Origin: Hymenobacter sp. HSC-4F20
Lineage (GTDB): Bacteria > Bacteroidota > Bacteroidia > Cytophagales > Hymenobacteraceae
DNA length: 64,000 nucleotides
Reading direction: 5' to 3'
Assembly: GCF_019599275.1 (NCBI RefSeq)
Contig: NZ_JAHZTD010000004.1
Location: forward strand, 372,001 to 436,000
Part shown: piece after piece, positions 1 to 8,683 of the stretch
Position numbering within the stretch: position 1 is the stretch's first letter
How the letters are laid out: the number at the start of each line of letters is the position of its first letter
Made by a program: the position numbers and the translations under genes
Notes under the pieces: generated by a model
What the model was told of the DNA's origin: nothing
The model's input: the letters and a program-made list of their open reading frames with translations, nothing else
Databases searched by the model: none

Positions 1-458
1 TTCGTGTCAGTGATGTTCATCTCGTCAAGAATATCGACCATGTTCTTGTAGTTGGACTTATCATCTGGCTTGATGAGCACTACTAGCTGCGGATTGCTTT
101 TATGCTGCAACAGCACTTTGCGAATTCCGTCGGCTCCGTAGTTGGAGAGTTTCAACTCCGGTTTAGTGTTGCCATCTAATAAGCCGTCATAATAATACAG
201 CTTGTTGCCTTCACCCAGAAGCAGTGTTAAGGCGTTAGAAGCCTTAATTGGGGGCTGCTCATCTCCGGGCTTTGGCTTCACTGGCATCGCAACCTCCATT
301 ACGGTAGGCTTGCTGAAGGTCGTCGTGAGCATGAAGAAGGTCAGAAGGAGGAAGGCCAAGTCCACCATCGGGGTCATGTCGATTTTGGTCGACATTTTCT
401 TGGCCCGCTTCTTTCCGCCTTTTCCGCCTGAGTCGGCTTGTTGTTGGATTTCTGCCAT
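1..458 (-). CDS. exbD: ExbD/TolR-family biopolymer transporter, 3' end cut by window edge
   Basis: Inner-membrane subunit of a proton-driven ExbB/ExbD motor that would energise TonB-type outer-membrane transport. The reading frame starts at the ATG at 458 and runs off the left edge, so about 152 residues are visible and the C-terminus is missing. After a Lys-rich cytoplasmic N-terminus, one membrane helix (about residues 31-50) carries the family's conserved aspartate (D33, in PMVDLAFLL), followed by a periplasmic domain. It begins 11 bases after the stop of another ExbD, so it is the third gene of an exbB-exbD-exbD operon. Family assignment is firm; the transported substrate is not known. 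Confidence 0.92.
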   Translation of the reverse strand, partial: MAEIQQQADSGGKGGKKRAKKMSTKIDMTPMVDLAFLLLTFFMLTTTFSKPTVMEVAMPVKPKPGDEQPPIKASNALTLLLGEGNKLYYYDGLLDGNTKPELKLSNYGADGIRKVLLQHKSNPQLVVLIKPDDKSNYKNMVDILDEMNITDT

Positions 459-469
459 GTCTGTGCGGA

Positions 470-1096
470 TTACTTACCGGCTACTGGTTTGGTTTCCAGA
501 TCGGTAATCAGATTGAACCGGTTAATGTTCTTATCCTGCATCAGTTTGATGACTCTCTTCACGGTCGGCACGTCTGCGTTACCGTCACCTTTGATAGCAA
601 CGTACGAAGGCTTGCCATACTGCTTACGGCTGAGAGCTTGTGCGGCAACCACCCATTCAATGAACTGGTTATTCACAGAGTCGGCGGGAATGCCTTCCTG
701 CTTAACCAGTTTACGCTGCTCGCCATCCAAGTTCAGGAGAGCAGGAAGCTTTTCAATGGGGGTACCGAAGCTAGATGCTACCGCATGGAAGTTTTTAGCC
801 TGGGTAGGAGTGAAGCTCACTCCGTACTTAGCACCAACCTGCGTCAGCAAATCCGACTTGATTTCGTCATCATCCAAGCCGAAGAATACGCGCTTGTCTT
901 TGTCAACCGAGATGGTAATCACGTGTGACTCCGGCAGGCGGATTTCGGAAGTGGAGGAAGGCGTATCAACCACCACAGCCTCTTCCGGGGCAAACTTGGT
1001 GGTGAGCATGAAGAAGGTCACCAGCAGGAAGGCCAAGTCCACCATCGGGGTCATATCCAGCGACGGTGACGTTCTATGGGGCTTTACTTTGGGCAT
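470..1096 (-). CDS. exbD: ExbD/TolR-family biopolymer transporter (first ExbD copy)
   Basis: ExbD-type subunit of 208 aa. The short basic N-terminus leads into a single membrane helix with the conserved aspartate D20 (PMVDLAFLLVTFF), then a periplasmic domain of about 160 residues, longer than the roughly 140-aa total of the E. coli protein. The start ATG at 1096 is the only sensible one, since the helix begins 15 residues later. It lies 71 bases downstream of exbB and just before a second ExbD. Duplicated exbD genes after exbB are common in Bacteroidota; the two copies here differ strongly outside the membrane helix, which suggests different periplasmic partners. Confidence 0.93.
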   Translation of the reverse strand: MPKVKPHRTSPSLDMTPMVDLAFLLVTFFMLTTKFAPEEAVVVDTPSSTSEIRLPESHVITISVDKDKRVFFGLDDDEIKSDLLTQVGAKYGVSFTPTQAKNFHAVASSFGTPIEKLPALLNLDGEQRKLVKQEGIPADSVNNQFIEWVVAAQALSRKQYGKPSYVAIKGDGNADVPTVKRVIKLMQDKNINRFNLITDLETKPVAGK

Positions 1097-1144
1097 TGCT
1101 GGTGTTGATTAAGTAGCGTGATTCAGAAACGAAGTTACCTGCGC

Positions 1145-1166
1145 TTTAGTGCGGGAAAGCACTAAA
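1145..1166 (-). promoter_or_regulatory. Small hairpin directly after the exbB stop codon
   Basis: Perfect 8-bp inverted repeat (TTTAGTGC / GCACTAAA) with a 6-base loop, starting 1 base past the exbB stop codon and ending 48 bases before the next exbD start. There is no T-tract, so full termination is unlikely. A processing or partial-attenuation role that keeps ExbB in excess over ExbD is an inference. Confidence 0.4.
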
Positions 1167-1167
1167 A

Positions 1168-2046
1168 TTAGGCAACGTGCTCGGTTTCGCCGTGCTGAGC
1201 AGCGAAGGTCTGAATGATGCTGAAGCCAGCCTCGTCGATGCTGTAGGTCAGCTCGTCAATTTTGCTGGTGAAGAAGTTGTACGCTACGATGGCAATAGCT
1301 GAGGTACCGATACCCAGAGCCGTGTTGATCAGAGCTTCCGAGATACCGTTAGCCAGACCTACTGCGTCAGGAGCACCACCTTGTGCCAGAGCCGAGAAGG
1401 CCTTGATCATACCAAATACTGTACCCAGCAGACCTACCAGCGTAGCGATAGAAGCCAGGGTCGAGAGGATAACGAGGTTTTTCTCCAGCATGGGCAGTTC
1501 CAAAGCCGTCGATTCCTCGATTTCTTTCTGGATGGCCAGAATTTTCTGGTCTTTCTCCATGCCACGCTCACGAGCCATCTCCTGGTATTTGCCCAAGCCA
1601 GCTTTCACTACGTTAGCTACCGAGCCTTTCTGCTGGTCGCAGGCGGCAATAGCACCCGTGATGTCGTTCACGTTCAGCTTCTGACGGATGGTGCGTACGA
1701 ACGATTCAATGCTCTTGCTGCCTTTAGCACGGCTAATAGTCAGGGCGCGCTCAATCGAGAAGATGATTACGCACAGGAACATGGTCATCAGCAACGGTAC
1801 AATAGGACCGCCTTTGTACACTACGCCGAAATAGTCACCACCAATGGGGTTATTTTCATTGTTACCACCTTGGAAGTGGCTGGGGTCACCCATTACAAAT
1901 TTGTAGATGATCACGCTTACAATAAACGCCAACACGATGGCGAGAATGGCAAACAGGGACGAACCACCGCCCTTGGCTTCGCCTTTCGGCGCTGCAGCAG
2001 CGGCGGGCCGAGCCGCGGGCTTGTTCATGGCATTCTTTTGTTCCAT
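1168..2046 (-). CDS. exbB: ExbB/TolQ/MotA-family proton channel protein
   Basis: Inner-membrane channel subunit of 292 aa that pairs with ExbD to convert proton flux into mechanical work. A Pro/Ala-rich N-terminal extension (residues 8-25) is followed by a first membrane helix (about 30-50), a second near 78-95, a cytoplasmic loop with charged helices, and two closely spaced helices in the C-terminal half (around 195-215 and 235-260) containing the family's small-residue-rich pore motif (LVGLLGTVFGMIKAF). It is the first gene of the exbB-exbD-exbD operon. Its 268-base upstream gap holds a putative mazG terminator; I found no exact TAnnTTTG promoter there. Confidence 0.93.
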   Translation of the reverse strand: MEQKNAMNKPAARPAAAAAPKGEAKGGGSSLFAILAIVLAFIVSVIIYKFVMGDPSHFQGGNNENNPIGGDYFGVVYKGGPIVPLLMTMFLCVIIFSIERALTISRAKGSKSIESFVRTIRQKLNVNDITGAIAACDQQKGSVANVVKAGLGKYQEMARERGMEKDQKILAIQKEIEESTALELPMLEKNLVILSTLASIATLVGLLGTVFGMIKAFSALAQGGAPDAVGLANGISEALINTALGIGTSAIAIVAYNFFTSKIDELTYSIDEAGFSIIQTFAAQHGETEHVA

Positions 2047-2130
2047 TGTTCCGGAGAATTAGGGGGTTGTTGGTGAAAGGTTGAAGTACGAGTAAAAAAG
2101 TGAAAAACAGCTGACTAGTCTATAGACGGG

Positions 2131-2200
2131 AAACCCCGCTCACCCACACGCATAGATCCGAAAAGGGTGGATAGCGTGGGTCTGCTCGTGCGCGGGGCTT
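2131..2200 (-). terminator. Likely terminator or structured region after mazG
   Basis: On the minus strand, AAGCCCCGC pairs with GCGGGGTTT over a 52-base interior that itself contains a 6-bp stem (ACCCAC/GTGGGT). It lies between mazG and exbB, both on the minus strand. The stem is GC-rich and followed by only three T, so termination is plausible rather than certain. Confidence 0.4.
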
Positions 2201-2314
2201 GGTTAGAAAATAGATCTAGCCTTGGCAAACCTAACTAAAAACCTGTGTGTGGCCAAATGAAAAATGGGTTTAAACGCTTTAAAGCACTATGGGCATGCCT
2301 CAAAATGGCGTACT

Positions 2315-3142
2315 CTACTTCGTTTCAGAGGCGGTAACGGCTTGTTGCTTGGCTTGTTCCCAATAAGTATCCATCTGAGCTAGAGTGAGGTCTCGGAGCT
2401 GATGACCGTCGTGAGCTGCTGCTGTTTCGAGATACTGGAAGCGGTAAATGAACTTGCGGTTAGTGCGCTCCAAAGCTTCTTCTGGATTTATACCAGCGTG
2501 CCGGGCAAAGTTTATTAGGGAAAACAGCAGGTCGCCGAATTCGGCGGCGGCCCGGGTCTGCGTATCTTCTGTGGGAGCAGCAGCAAACTCGGCTTGGAAT
2601 TCCTGTAGTTCTTCCTGCACTTTTTCCCAGACTTGTTCAGGACGTTCCCAATCAAAACCAGCGCCTCTGGCTTTTTCCTGGATTCGCATGGCTTTTACCA
2701 AGGCGGGTAGTGACGTAGGTACGCCGCCTAGGACCGATGAGTTCCCCTTTTCCTGCAATTTTAGCTGTTCCCAGTTCCGCTTTACATCTTCCTCCGTGTC
2801 AGCTTGCGTAGTGCCGTAGATATGAGGGTGGCGAAAGATAAGCTTCTCGCACTGCGCATTCAGTACATCAGCAATATCAAAAGCCCCTTGTTCACTGGCA
2901 ATTTTGGCGTAGAAGGTGAGGTGAAGCATTACGTCGCCCAACTCCTTTTTCAGGTCCGGTAAGTCGCCACGGATAATAGCGTCGCTTAGCTCATACGTCT
3001 CTTCAATAGTGAGATGACGCAGGCTTTCCAAAGTCTGTTTTTTGTCCCAGGGGCATTCCGCCCGTAAGCGGTCTAGCACGTCGAGCAGGCGGCTGAAGGC
3101 TTCTAGCTGAGCCGTGCGGCGAGCAGCAGTATCGTATTCCAT
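2315..3142 (-). CDS. mazG: Nucleoside triphosphate pyrophosphohydrolase MazG
   Basis: All-alpha NTP pyrophosphohydrolase that hydrolyses (d)NTPs to NMP and pyrophosphate, a house-cleaning role. About 275 aa, the normal length for two-domain MazG. The N-terminal domain has the CPWDKKQTLESL signature, then the acidic metal-binding set EETYE followed by KKELGDVML (ExxE...ExxD). A second MazG domain lies in the C-terminal half (AAEFGDLLFSLINF). The ATG at 3142 is chosen over one 21 codons upstream because homology starts just after it. A -7-like element, TATATTTG, lies at 3148-3155 on the minus strand, which would leave almost no leader if used. Confidence 0.93.
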   Translation of the reverse strand: MEYDTAARRTAQLEAFSRLLDVLDRLRAECPWDKKQTLESLRHLTIEETYELSDAIIRGDLPDLKKELGDVMLHLTFYAKIASEQGAFDIADVLNAQCEKLIFRHPHIYGTTQADTEEDVKRNWEQLKLQEKGNSSVLGGVPTSLPALVKAMRIQEKARGAGFDWERPEQVWEKVQEELQEFQAEFAAAPTEDTQTRAAAEFGDLLFSLINFARHAGINPEEALERTNRKFIYRFQYLETAAAHDGHQLRDLTLAQMDTYWEQAKQQAVTASETK

Positions 3143-3253
3143 TAGCTCAAATATACGATGACACGCGTCATCCGGTGGAAGGGCAGAGTTTCGATTATTG
3201 GGCAATTACCCTTAGCCTACATTTCCGCGTAGGGAAAGCAGGGGTAGTTTAGC

Positions 3254-3261
3254 TACTTTTG
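3254..3261 (+). promoter_or_regulatory. Candidate -7 promoter element of glmM
   Basis: TACTTTTG matches the Bacteroidota -7 consensus TAnnTTTG 48 bases before the GTG start. No TTG is seen at the usual -33 distance, so this is a partial promoter match. Confidence 0.4.
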
Positions 3262-3308
3262 CCTCTGTTTATCCGTCCTTCAGAGTACTTCAACATACAG
3301 ACAGCACA

Positions 3309-4697
3309 GTGGCACTGATTAAATCCATTTCGGGCATCCGAGGAACCATAGGAGGAGCAGCCGGTGACGGCCTGACCCCCATAGACGTGGTAAAATACGC
3401 CGCCGCCTTTGGCACATGGGTGCTGCAAAAAACGCAAAACAATACCATCGTCATTGGCCGGGATGCCCGCCTGTCGGGTGATATGGTGAGCCGTTTGGTG
3501 GCGGCAACCTTGCAAGGATTAGGCATTAATGTACTCGATCTGGGATTAAGTACAACGCCAACGGTAGAAATGGCGGTTCCGGCTAAACAAGCGGGTGGCG
3601 GCATTATCCTTACGGCTTCGCACAATCCTAAACAGTGGAACGCTCTGAAGCTGCTTAATGCGAAGGGCGAGTTCATTTCCGACGAAGATGGGAAGCAGGT
3701 ACTAGCCTTAGGCGATGCAGAGGCATTCGATTTTGCCCCCGTCACTAAGCTAGGCAAATACTCTACTGATACTACCTTCCTGCAGGAGCACATCGACGCT
3801 ATTCTGGCGCTACCCCTGGTCGATAAGGAGGCTATCAAGGCCAAGAATTTCCGGGTGGTAGTAGATGCGGTAAACTCCACCGGTGGTTTTGCTGTGCCAA
3901 TGCTGCTGGAGCAGCTTGGGGTAGAAACGATTGAAAAGCTGTTTTGTGAACCGACTGGTGACTTTGCCCACAACCCCGAGCCCCTACCCGAAAACCTGCG
4001 TGACATTGCGCGGGTGCTAGAAAAAGGTTCTTTTGACTTGGGGATTGTGGTAGACCCGGACGTTGACCGGTTGGCGCTGGTGAACGAGGATGGCACTATG
4101 TTCGGCGAGGAGTATACGCTGGTAGCCGTGGCCGACTACGTGCTACAGCAACATGGCGGTGGCAACACGGTCAGTAACCTTAGCAGCACCCGGGCTCTGC
4201 GCGACGTAACCGAAAAGCAGGGGGGAAGCTACGCCGCCGCGGCAGTAGGCGAGGTAAACGTGGTTAATAAGATGAAAGAAACCGGCGCCATCATTGGGGG
4301 CGAAGGCAATGGGGGCATCATTTACCCGGAGTTGCACTACGGGCGCGACTCGCTGGTAGGCATTGCCCTGTTTTTAAGCCATCTGGCTAAATCCGGTATG
4401 ACGATGACCCGACTGCGGGCCTCGTATCCAAATTACTTTATCTCGAAGAATAAGATTGAGCTGACTCCCGAAATCAATACCGATGAGGTGTTGGTGCGGA
4501 TGCAGGAGCGCTACTCCAAACACCCCATTAACACCATCGACGGGGTGAAAATTGAGTTCGATAAAGAATGGGTGCATCTGCGCAAGTCCAATACGGAGCC
4601 TATTATCCGCATCTATGCAGAGTCGGATTCCAACGCTACCGCTGACCATCTTGCCAACAAGATTATTGGTGATATAAAGGAGATTATCAGCAAATAA
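3309..4697 (+). CDS. glmM: Phosphoglucosamine mutase
   Basis: Alpha-D-phosphohexomutase of 462 aa, most likely interconverting glucosamine-6-P and glucosamine-1-P for UDP-GlcNAc and peptidoglycan synthesis. The four family loops are present: the phosphoserine loop TASHNP (S104), the metal-binding DPDVDR (249-254), the sugar-binding GGEGNGG, and the phosphate-binding RKSNTEPIIRI near the C-terminus. The start codon is GTG, directly before the conserved LIKSISGIRGT. It is a stand-alone unit with a candidate -7 element upstream and a strong terminator downstream. Phosphomannomutase activity cannot be excluded from sequence alone. Confidence 0.9.
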   Translation: MALIKSISGIRGTIGGAAGDGLTPIDVVKYAAAFGTWVLQKTQNNTIVIGRDARLSGDMVSRLVAATLQGLGINVLDLGLSTTPTVEMAVPAKQAGGGIILTASHNPKQWNALKLLNAKGEFISDEDGKQVLALGDAEAFDFAPVTKLGKYSTDTTFLQEHIDAILALPLVDKEAIKAKNFRVVVDAVNSTGGFAVPMLLEQLGVETIEKLFCEPTGDFAHNPEPLPENLRDIARVLEKGSFDLGIVVDPDVDRLALVNEDGTMFGEEYTLVAVADYVLQQHGGGNTVSNLSSTRALRDVTEKQGGSYAAAAVGEVNVVNKMKETGAIIGGEGNGGIIYPELHYGRDSLVGIALFLSHLAKSGMTMTRLRASYPNYFISKNKIELTPEINTDEVLVRMQERYSKHPINTIDGVKIEFDKEWVHLRKSNTEPIIRIYAESDSNATADHLANKIIGDIKEIISK

Positions 4698-4721
4698 GCC
4701 CCGGCGCTTATTCTACCACAG

Positions 4722-4773
4722 CGCACGCCAATTCGGCCTATCTAATGGCCGAATCGGCGTGCGTTTTGTTTTT
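4722..4773 (+). terminator. Rho-independent terminator of glmM
   Basis: A 17-bp stem with one mismatch (4722-4738 pairing with 4747-4763) and an 8-base loop, followed by TTTTGTTTTT, 25 bases after the glmM stop. Confidence 0.85.
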
Positions 4774-4833
4774 ACTACCTGCCGGTGCAGCTAGTGAAAT
4801 GTACAGAATTCCGGCTACCCCGTTGGAATCCTG

Positions 4834-4841
4834 TATTTTTG
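4834..4841 (+). promoter_or_regulatory. Candidate -7 promoter element of the cysteine desulfurase gene
   Basis: TATTTTTG fits TAnnTTTG, 46 bases before the ATG. The only nearby TTG (4823-4825) is too close to serve as a -33 element, so support rests on the -7 motif. Confidence 0.35.
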
Positions 4842-4887
4842 CCCTGACTTTCTTTCCAGTACTCACGATTACGCCTCTGTCTTGCCC

Positions 4888-6036
4888 ATGAACGTGTATT
4901 TCGATAATGCCGCTACCACGCCACTCGACCCCGAAGTGCTGGATGCCATGCTGCCCTTTATGCGCGACCATTTTGGTAACCCCAGCAGCATCCACGGTCA
5001 TGGCCGGCAAGTGCGCGCGGCCGTTGAGAATGCGCGCAAGACCATTGCGCACCTGATCAATGCTGCTCCCGCCGAAATCGTATTCACTTCCTGCGGTACC
5101 GAGGCCGATAATTACGCCGCCTTTGGCAGCGTACGGACACTGGGGCTTAAGCACGCCGTGACGTCGACGCTGGAACATCATGCAGTGCTGCATACTATGC
5201 AAGCACTGGAAAAAGCCGGCGACATCACGCTAAGCTACCTTCGGCATGATGCCCAGGGCCGCCTGGATCTGGAGCACCTGGACGAACTGCTGGCCGCCCA
5301 CCCGCGTACCTTCGTGAGCCTGATGCACGCCAACAATGAGATTGGCAACCTGAATGACATTGTAGCCATCGGGGAAATTTGTGCCCGTCATAACGCCGTG
5401 TTCCACACGGATACGGTGCAGACGATGGGGCATTATCGCCACGATGTGCAACAGCTGAAAGCAAACTTCCTCGTAGGGTCGGCGCATAAGTTTCACGGCC
5501 CGAAAGGGGTAGGGTTTTTATACCGCCGCTCGGGTCTGCTCGTGGACGCACTGATTCACGGGGGGGGGCAGGAGCGAAACCAACGGGCTGGCACCGAGAA
5601 CGTCTACGGCATCATCGGCCTGGCTAAGGCCCTGGAAATTGCCTACCGGGATATGGCTGAGCATCAGCGCTATATCCAAGGCCTAAAAGATAGGTTTATT
5701 ACTCTGTTGCGGTCTGAGATAGAGGGGGTAGAGTTTAACGGTACTTCAGCCGAGGCGGACCAGAGCCTGTACACAGTGCTCAGCGTGAGCCTGCCGCCTT
5801 CCGAGCTAAACGAAATGCTGCTGTTTAACCTGGATATCAACAAAGTGTCAGTGTCGGGCGGCTCGGCCTGTACCAGCGGCGCCAATGCTGGTTCCCATGT
5901 TCTTAATGCGCTAGGCGCTGATCCGAACCGGGGGACCATTCGTTTTTCAATGAGCAAGTACAACACAACGGAGGAGGTAGACTACGCCGTGGCCCAACTG
6001 GCCAAAATGTATCGGAAAGAGCCTCAGAAGGTGTAA
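4888..6036 (+). CDS. Cysteine desulfurase (NifS/IscS family)
   Basis: PLP-dependent enzyme that takes sulfur from L-cysteine for Fe-S cluster or thio-cofactor assembly. 382 aa from the ATG at 4888; a TTG two codons earlier is less likely because YFDNAATTPLD normally sits at the extreme N-terminus. Visible motifs: the PLP lysine in SAHKFHGPKG (K201) and the catalytic cysteine loop SGGSACTSGA (C328). No iscU, sufU or other Fe-S assembly gene is adjacent, so IscS, NifS and tRNA-thiolation roles cannot be separated. A very long hairpin lies immediately downstream, before the convergent neighbour. Confidence 0.9.
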   Translation: MNVYFDNAATTPLDPEVLDAMLPFMRDHFGNPSSIHGHGRQVRAAVENARKTIAHLINAAPAEIVFTSCGTEADNYAAFGSVRTLGLKHAVTSTLEHHAVLHTMQALEKAGDITLSYLRHDAQGRLDLEHLDELLAAHPRTFVSLMHANNEIGNLNDIVAIGEICARHNAVFHTDTVQTMGHYRHDVQQLKANFLVGSAHKFHGPKGVGFLYRRSGLLVDALIHGGGQERNQRAGTENVYGIIGLAKALEIAYRDMAEHQRYIQGLKDRFITLLRSEIEGVEFNGTSAEADQSLYTVLSVSLPPSELNEMLLFNLDINKVSVSGGSACTSGANAGSHVLNALGADPNRGTIRFSMSKYNTTEEVDYAVAQLAKMYRKEPQKV

Positions 6037-6042
6037 ACAGAT

Positions 6043-6112
6043 GCTTAGGCCCAGTACCGACAGCGGCCTGCTACCCTGGGGTAGCAGGCCGCTGTCGGTA
6101 CTAGGCCTAGGC
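6043..6112. terminator. Exceptionally long bidirectional hairpin terminator
   Basis: A perfect 24-bp inverted repeat (6053-6076 with 6079-6102) around a 2-base centre. After one C-A mismatch, the stem continues to 6043/6112 with only G-T wobbles. It fills the gap between two convergent genes, consistent with termination in both directions, although neither side has a T-tract. Confidence 0.7.
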
Positions 6113-6116
6113 GAAA

Positions 6117-7046
6117 CTACTCCAGCGGTTTGCGCTGGTGCACGGCCCGTTGCTTGATGTAGAAGATTAGCAGCCCGAGCACTAGCACAAACCCAACGTC
6201 AATTAGAAAACGAGTGAGCCCTTCCATGGCGAGGTGCGACTGTCCTACGGCTATTCCGCACCCCACGAGCGCGGCAGCAGGCATCAGAATCAGGGCAATG
6301 AGGGCGCCCGCAATAACGCTACGGCGGTATGCCGCAATAATGACAATCCCCGCCGCGGCACCACACGCTGATAGCAGAAATTCTTTCAGGCTCGGATTCG
6401 CAATGTTCTTCACTTCCGGGTTAGCCGCTAGGGCCGAGGCCGAAGCTTCGCCAGCACCGACCAACCAGAGCATCGTAAGGCCCGCTGTGAGCATAAACAA
6501 AGCATACCCAATCAGTACGGACCGTAGTCCGCGTCCTACTACGTGCCAACGCCGCAGTACCGTGCCCATGGGGATAGAGGCTATCGGCTCGAAACCTGGC
6601 GAAATAATACTGGAAGCAATAAAGGCCACGGCCTGCGGTACTGGCTCAGAAACTAGACCTACGGCGGCAATTACCCCGCCTAGTGCCATGAGGGCGGCGT
6701 AGTTGGGGGTCGGGCGCCCTTGATGGCGCAGGCCGGCCTCTACTTCTTCCCAGATAGCCTCATCCTTATCATTCATGATTCGCTCCCCATCAGCGGGAGC
6801 AATAATGCTGCTCAACTCGGCCGTGGCAACCGACAGCGCCTCGGGCTCCGGTACAGCTGCCTGGGCTCGGCGTAACACTTCATCGGCGCCCCGATTTAGC
6901 ACGTGCACGGTAATAACATCGCCGGGCGGTTTAAGCGAGGCGCCAGGCTGGACGCTCAGGCCAATTACGTCTTCGAGAGGAAGCAACTGCTGACACAAGT
7001 CGCTGGTGACGGTTGCTGGAACGCTTAGCGCTAGACTACGATGCAT
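6117..7046 (-). CDS. DUF389 multi-pass membrane protein
   Basis: Predicted inner-membrane protein of about 309 aa. A soluble N-terminal region (about residues 1-120) is followed by six or so hydrophobic segments. The motif IISPGFEPIASIPMG matches the proline-containing signature of the DUF389/TIGR00341 family, whose function is unknown. The ATG at 7046 is preferred over one 11 codons upstream because the extra residues look non-conserved. It is convergent with the cysteine desulfurase gene and divergent from the radical SAM gene. A transport or sensing role would be a guess. Confidence 0.8.
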   Translation of the reverse strand: MHRSLALSVPATVTSDLCQQLLPLEDVIGLSVQPGASLKPPGDVITVHVLNRGADEVLRRAQAAVPEPEALSVATAELSSIIAPADGERIMNDKDEAIWEEVEAGLRHQGRPTPNYAALMALGGVIAAVGLVSEPVPQAVAFIASSIISPGFEPIASIPMGTVLRRWHVVGRGLRSVLIGYALFMLTAGLTMLWLVGAGEASASALAANPEVKNIANPSLKEFLLSACGAAAGIVIIAAYRRSVIAGALIALILMPAAALVGCGIAVGQSHLAMEGLTRFLIDVGFVLVLGLLIFYIKQRAVHQRKPLE

Positions 7047-7187
7047 AGAATGGAAATAAGTGAAAGCCGGTATACGCAAAAGTTAGCGTAGGCTGGAGAG
7101 ATAAAATTAAATATGTCATAAAGTACTTTGAAATACAAAGTTGATGGTGCTATTTGCCCCACCTCACCGCTATACTCCTACCTTCCT

Positions 7188-8615
7188 ATGCACGTCAAAT
7201 TTATCCTGCCTGCCCTTACGGAAGCCACTAATCCTTATTGGCGGCCTATTAAGTATTCCTTGTTTCCGCCGTTAGGCTTGGCTACGCTGGCTGCATTCGT
7301 GCCTGCTGAGTGGGAGGTAAGCTTGCAGGATGAACACGTAGAAGAGCTGTATCTGGATGATACCCCCGACCTCGTACTTATTCAAGTATACATTACCAAT
7401 GCCTACCGCGCTTATGCTTTGGCTGATTTGTACCGGGCGCGGGGAAGCTACGTATGCTTGGGCGGGCTGCACGTGACCAGTTTACCCGCAGAGGCCGCCC
7501 CTCATGCTGACAGCATTTTCCTGGGACCCGGAGAAGATACCTTTCCCGAGTTTCTGAGCGACTGGCGCCGCGGGCAGGCGCGGCCGTGCTACATAGCGCC
7601 ACCCCGCCGGACGCTGGTAGGCATGCCACCCATCCGGCGCGACCTTATCCGGCGGGAGCTTTATCTGGTTCCCAACTCTATAGTAGTAACGCGGGGCTGT
7701 CCGCACCACTGCGACTTTTGCTATAAGGATGCTTTTTTCGAGGGCGGTACTACCTTTTACACCCAGCCCGTAGAAGACGCTCTAGCCGAAATCGACCGGC
7801 TTCCGGGTCGGCACCTGTACTTTCTCGACGACCATCTGCTGGGGCACCAGCGGTTTGCCGGGGCCCTGTTCGACGGGATGCAGGGGATGAACCGCCTGTT
7901 TCAGGGCGCGGCCACCGTGGATAGCATTCTGCGGGACAACGGTCTGCTGGAAAAAGCCGCTGCGGCTGGCCTTCGGAGCCTGTTTGTGGGGTTCGAGACG
8001 CTGAGTACGGTTAACCTGCGAGCCAGTAACAAACGGCAGAACCTGGGCCGCGACTACGCCCGCGCTATTGCCCGCCTCCACGACTTGGGCATCATGATCA
8101 ACGGCAGCTTTGTATTTGGGCTGGATGACGACGGGCCCGACGTGTTTCCGCGCACCGTGGAGTGGGCTGTTTCCCACGGCATCACCACTGCCACCTTCCA
8201 CATTGCTACTCCGTACCCGGGCACGGAGTATTATAAGCGAATAGAGGCGGAAGGTCGCCTGCTGCACCGTCGCTGGAACGAATATGATACGCGCACGGTC
8301 GTGCATCGGCCCGGCCCTGGGCTCACGGCTGCTCAGCTTAAGCAGGGTTACGACTGGGCCTACCGCGAGTTCTATTCCTGGGCCAATATTACTAAGGCCA
8401 GCCTGACGCACCAGACTATCAGGCATCAACTCAAGCACTTTGCCTACGCCGGGGGCTGGAAGCGGTTCGAGCCACTCTGGAATTTTATGATCAAGACCCG
8501 CCACCTGCATTCCATGAGGCCGCTACTGGAAGCTATTCTAAGCAAAGTGCAGGGCGTCCGCTCCGTAGCTCACCCCGCCCCTGCCGACTTTATTCCGCTG
8601 CCGGTACTCCCGTAG
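7188..8615 (+). CDS. B12-binding-domain radical SAM protein
   Basis: Radical SAM enzyme of about 475 aa. The N-terminal part (about residues 1-140) has the Rossmann-like layout of a cobalamin-binding domain (PPLGLATLAAFVP, LVLIQVYITN, VCLGGLHVTSLP, DSIFLGPGED). The radical SAM core follows with the [4Fe-4S] cysteines in RGCPHHCDFCY. The ATG at 7188 is preferred to a TTG 60 bases upstream because MHVKFILPAL begins the first conserved strand. Related proteins include methyltransferases and MiaB-like enzymes, but no specific substrate can be read here. Neighbouring genes give no pathway clue. Confidence 0.88.
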   Translation: MHVKFILPALTEATNPYWRPIKYSLFPPLGLATLAAFVPAEWEVSLQDEHVEELYLDDTPDLVLIQVYITNAYRAYALADLYRARGSYVCLGGLHVTSLPAEAAPHADSIFLGPGEDTFPEFLSDWRRGQARPCYIAPPRRTLVGMPPIRRDLIRRELYLVPNSIVVTRGCPHHCDFCYKDAFFEGGTTFYTQPVEDALAEIDRLPGRHLYFLDDHLLGHQRFAGALFDGMQGMNRLFQGAATVDSILRDNGLLEKAAAAGLRSLFVGFETLSTVNLRASNKRQNLGRDYARAIARLHDLGIMINGSFVFGLDDDGPDVFPRTVEWAVSHGITTATFHIATPYPGTEYYKRIEAEGRLLHRRWNEYDTRTVVHRPGPGLTAAQLKQGYDWAYREFYSWANITKASLTHQTIRHQLKHFAYAGGWKRFEPLWNFMIKTRHLHSMRPLLEAILSKVQGVRSVAHPAPADFIPLPVLP

Positions 8616-8683
8616 GCAGGTGATGATGCATCGTATCCTGGCCATCCTGCGTAAGAACGGGCTCTCACCTGCTGCGCACCCGT

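Noticed and set aside
7124-7130. TACTTTG as a promoter before the radical SAM gene
   Set aside because: It has only one base between TA and TTTG instead of two, so it does not fit TAnnTTTG.
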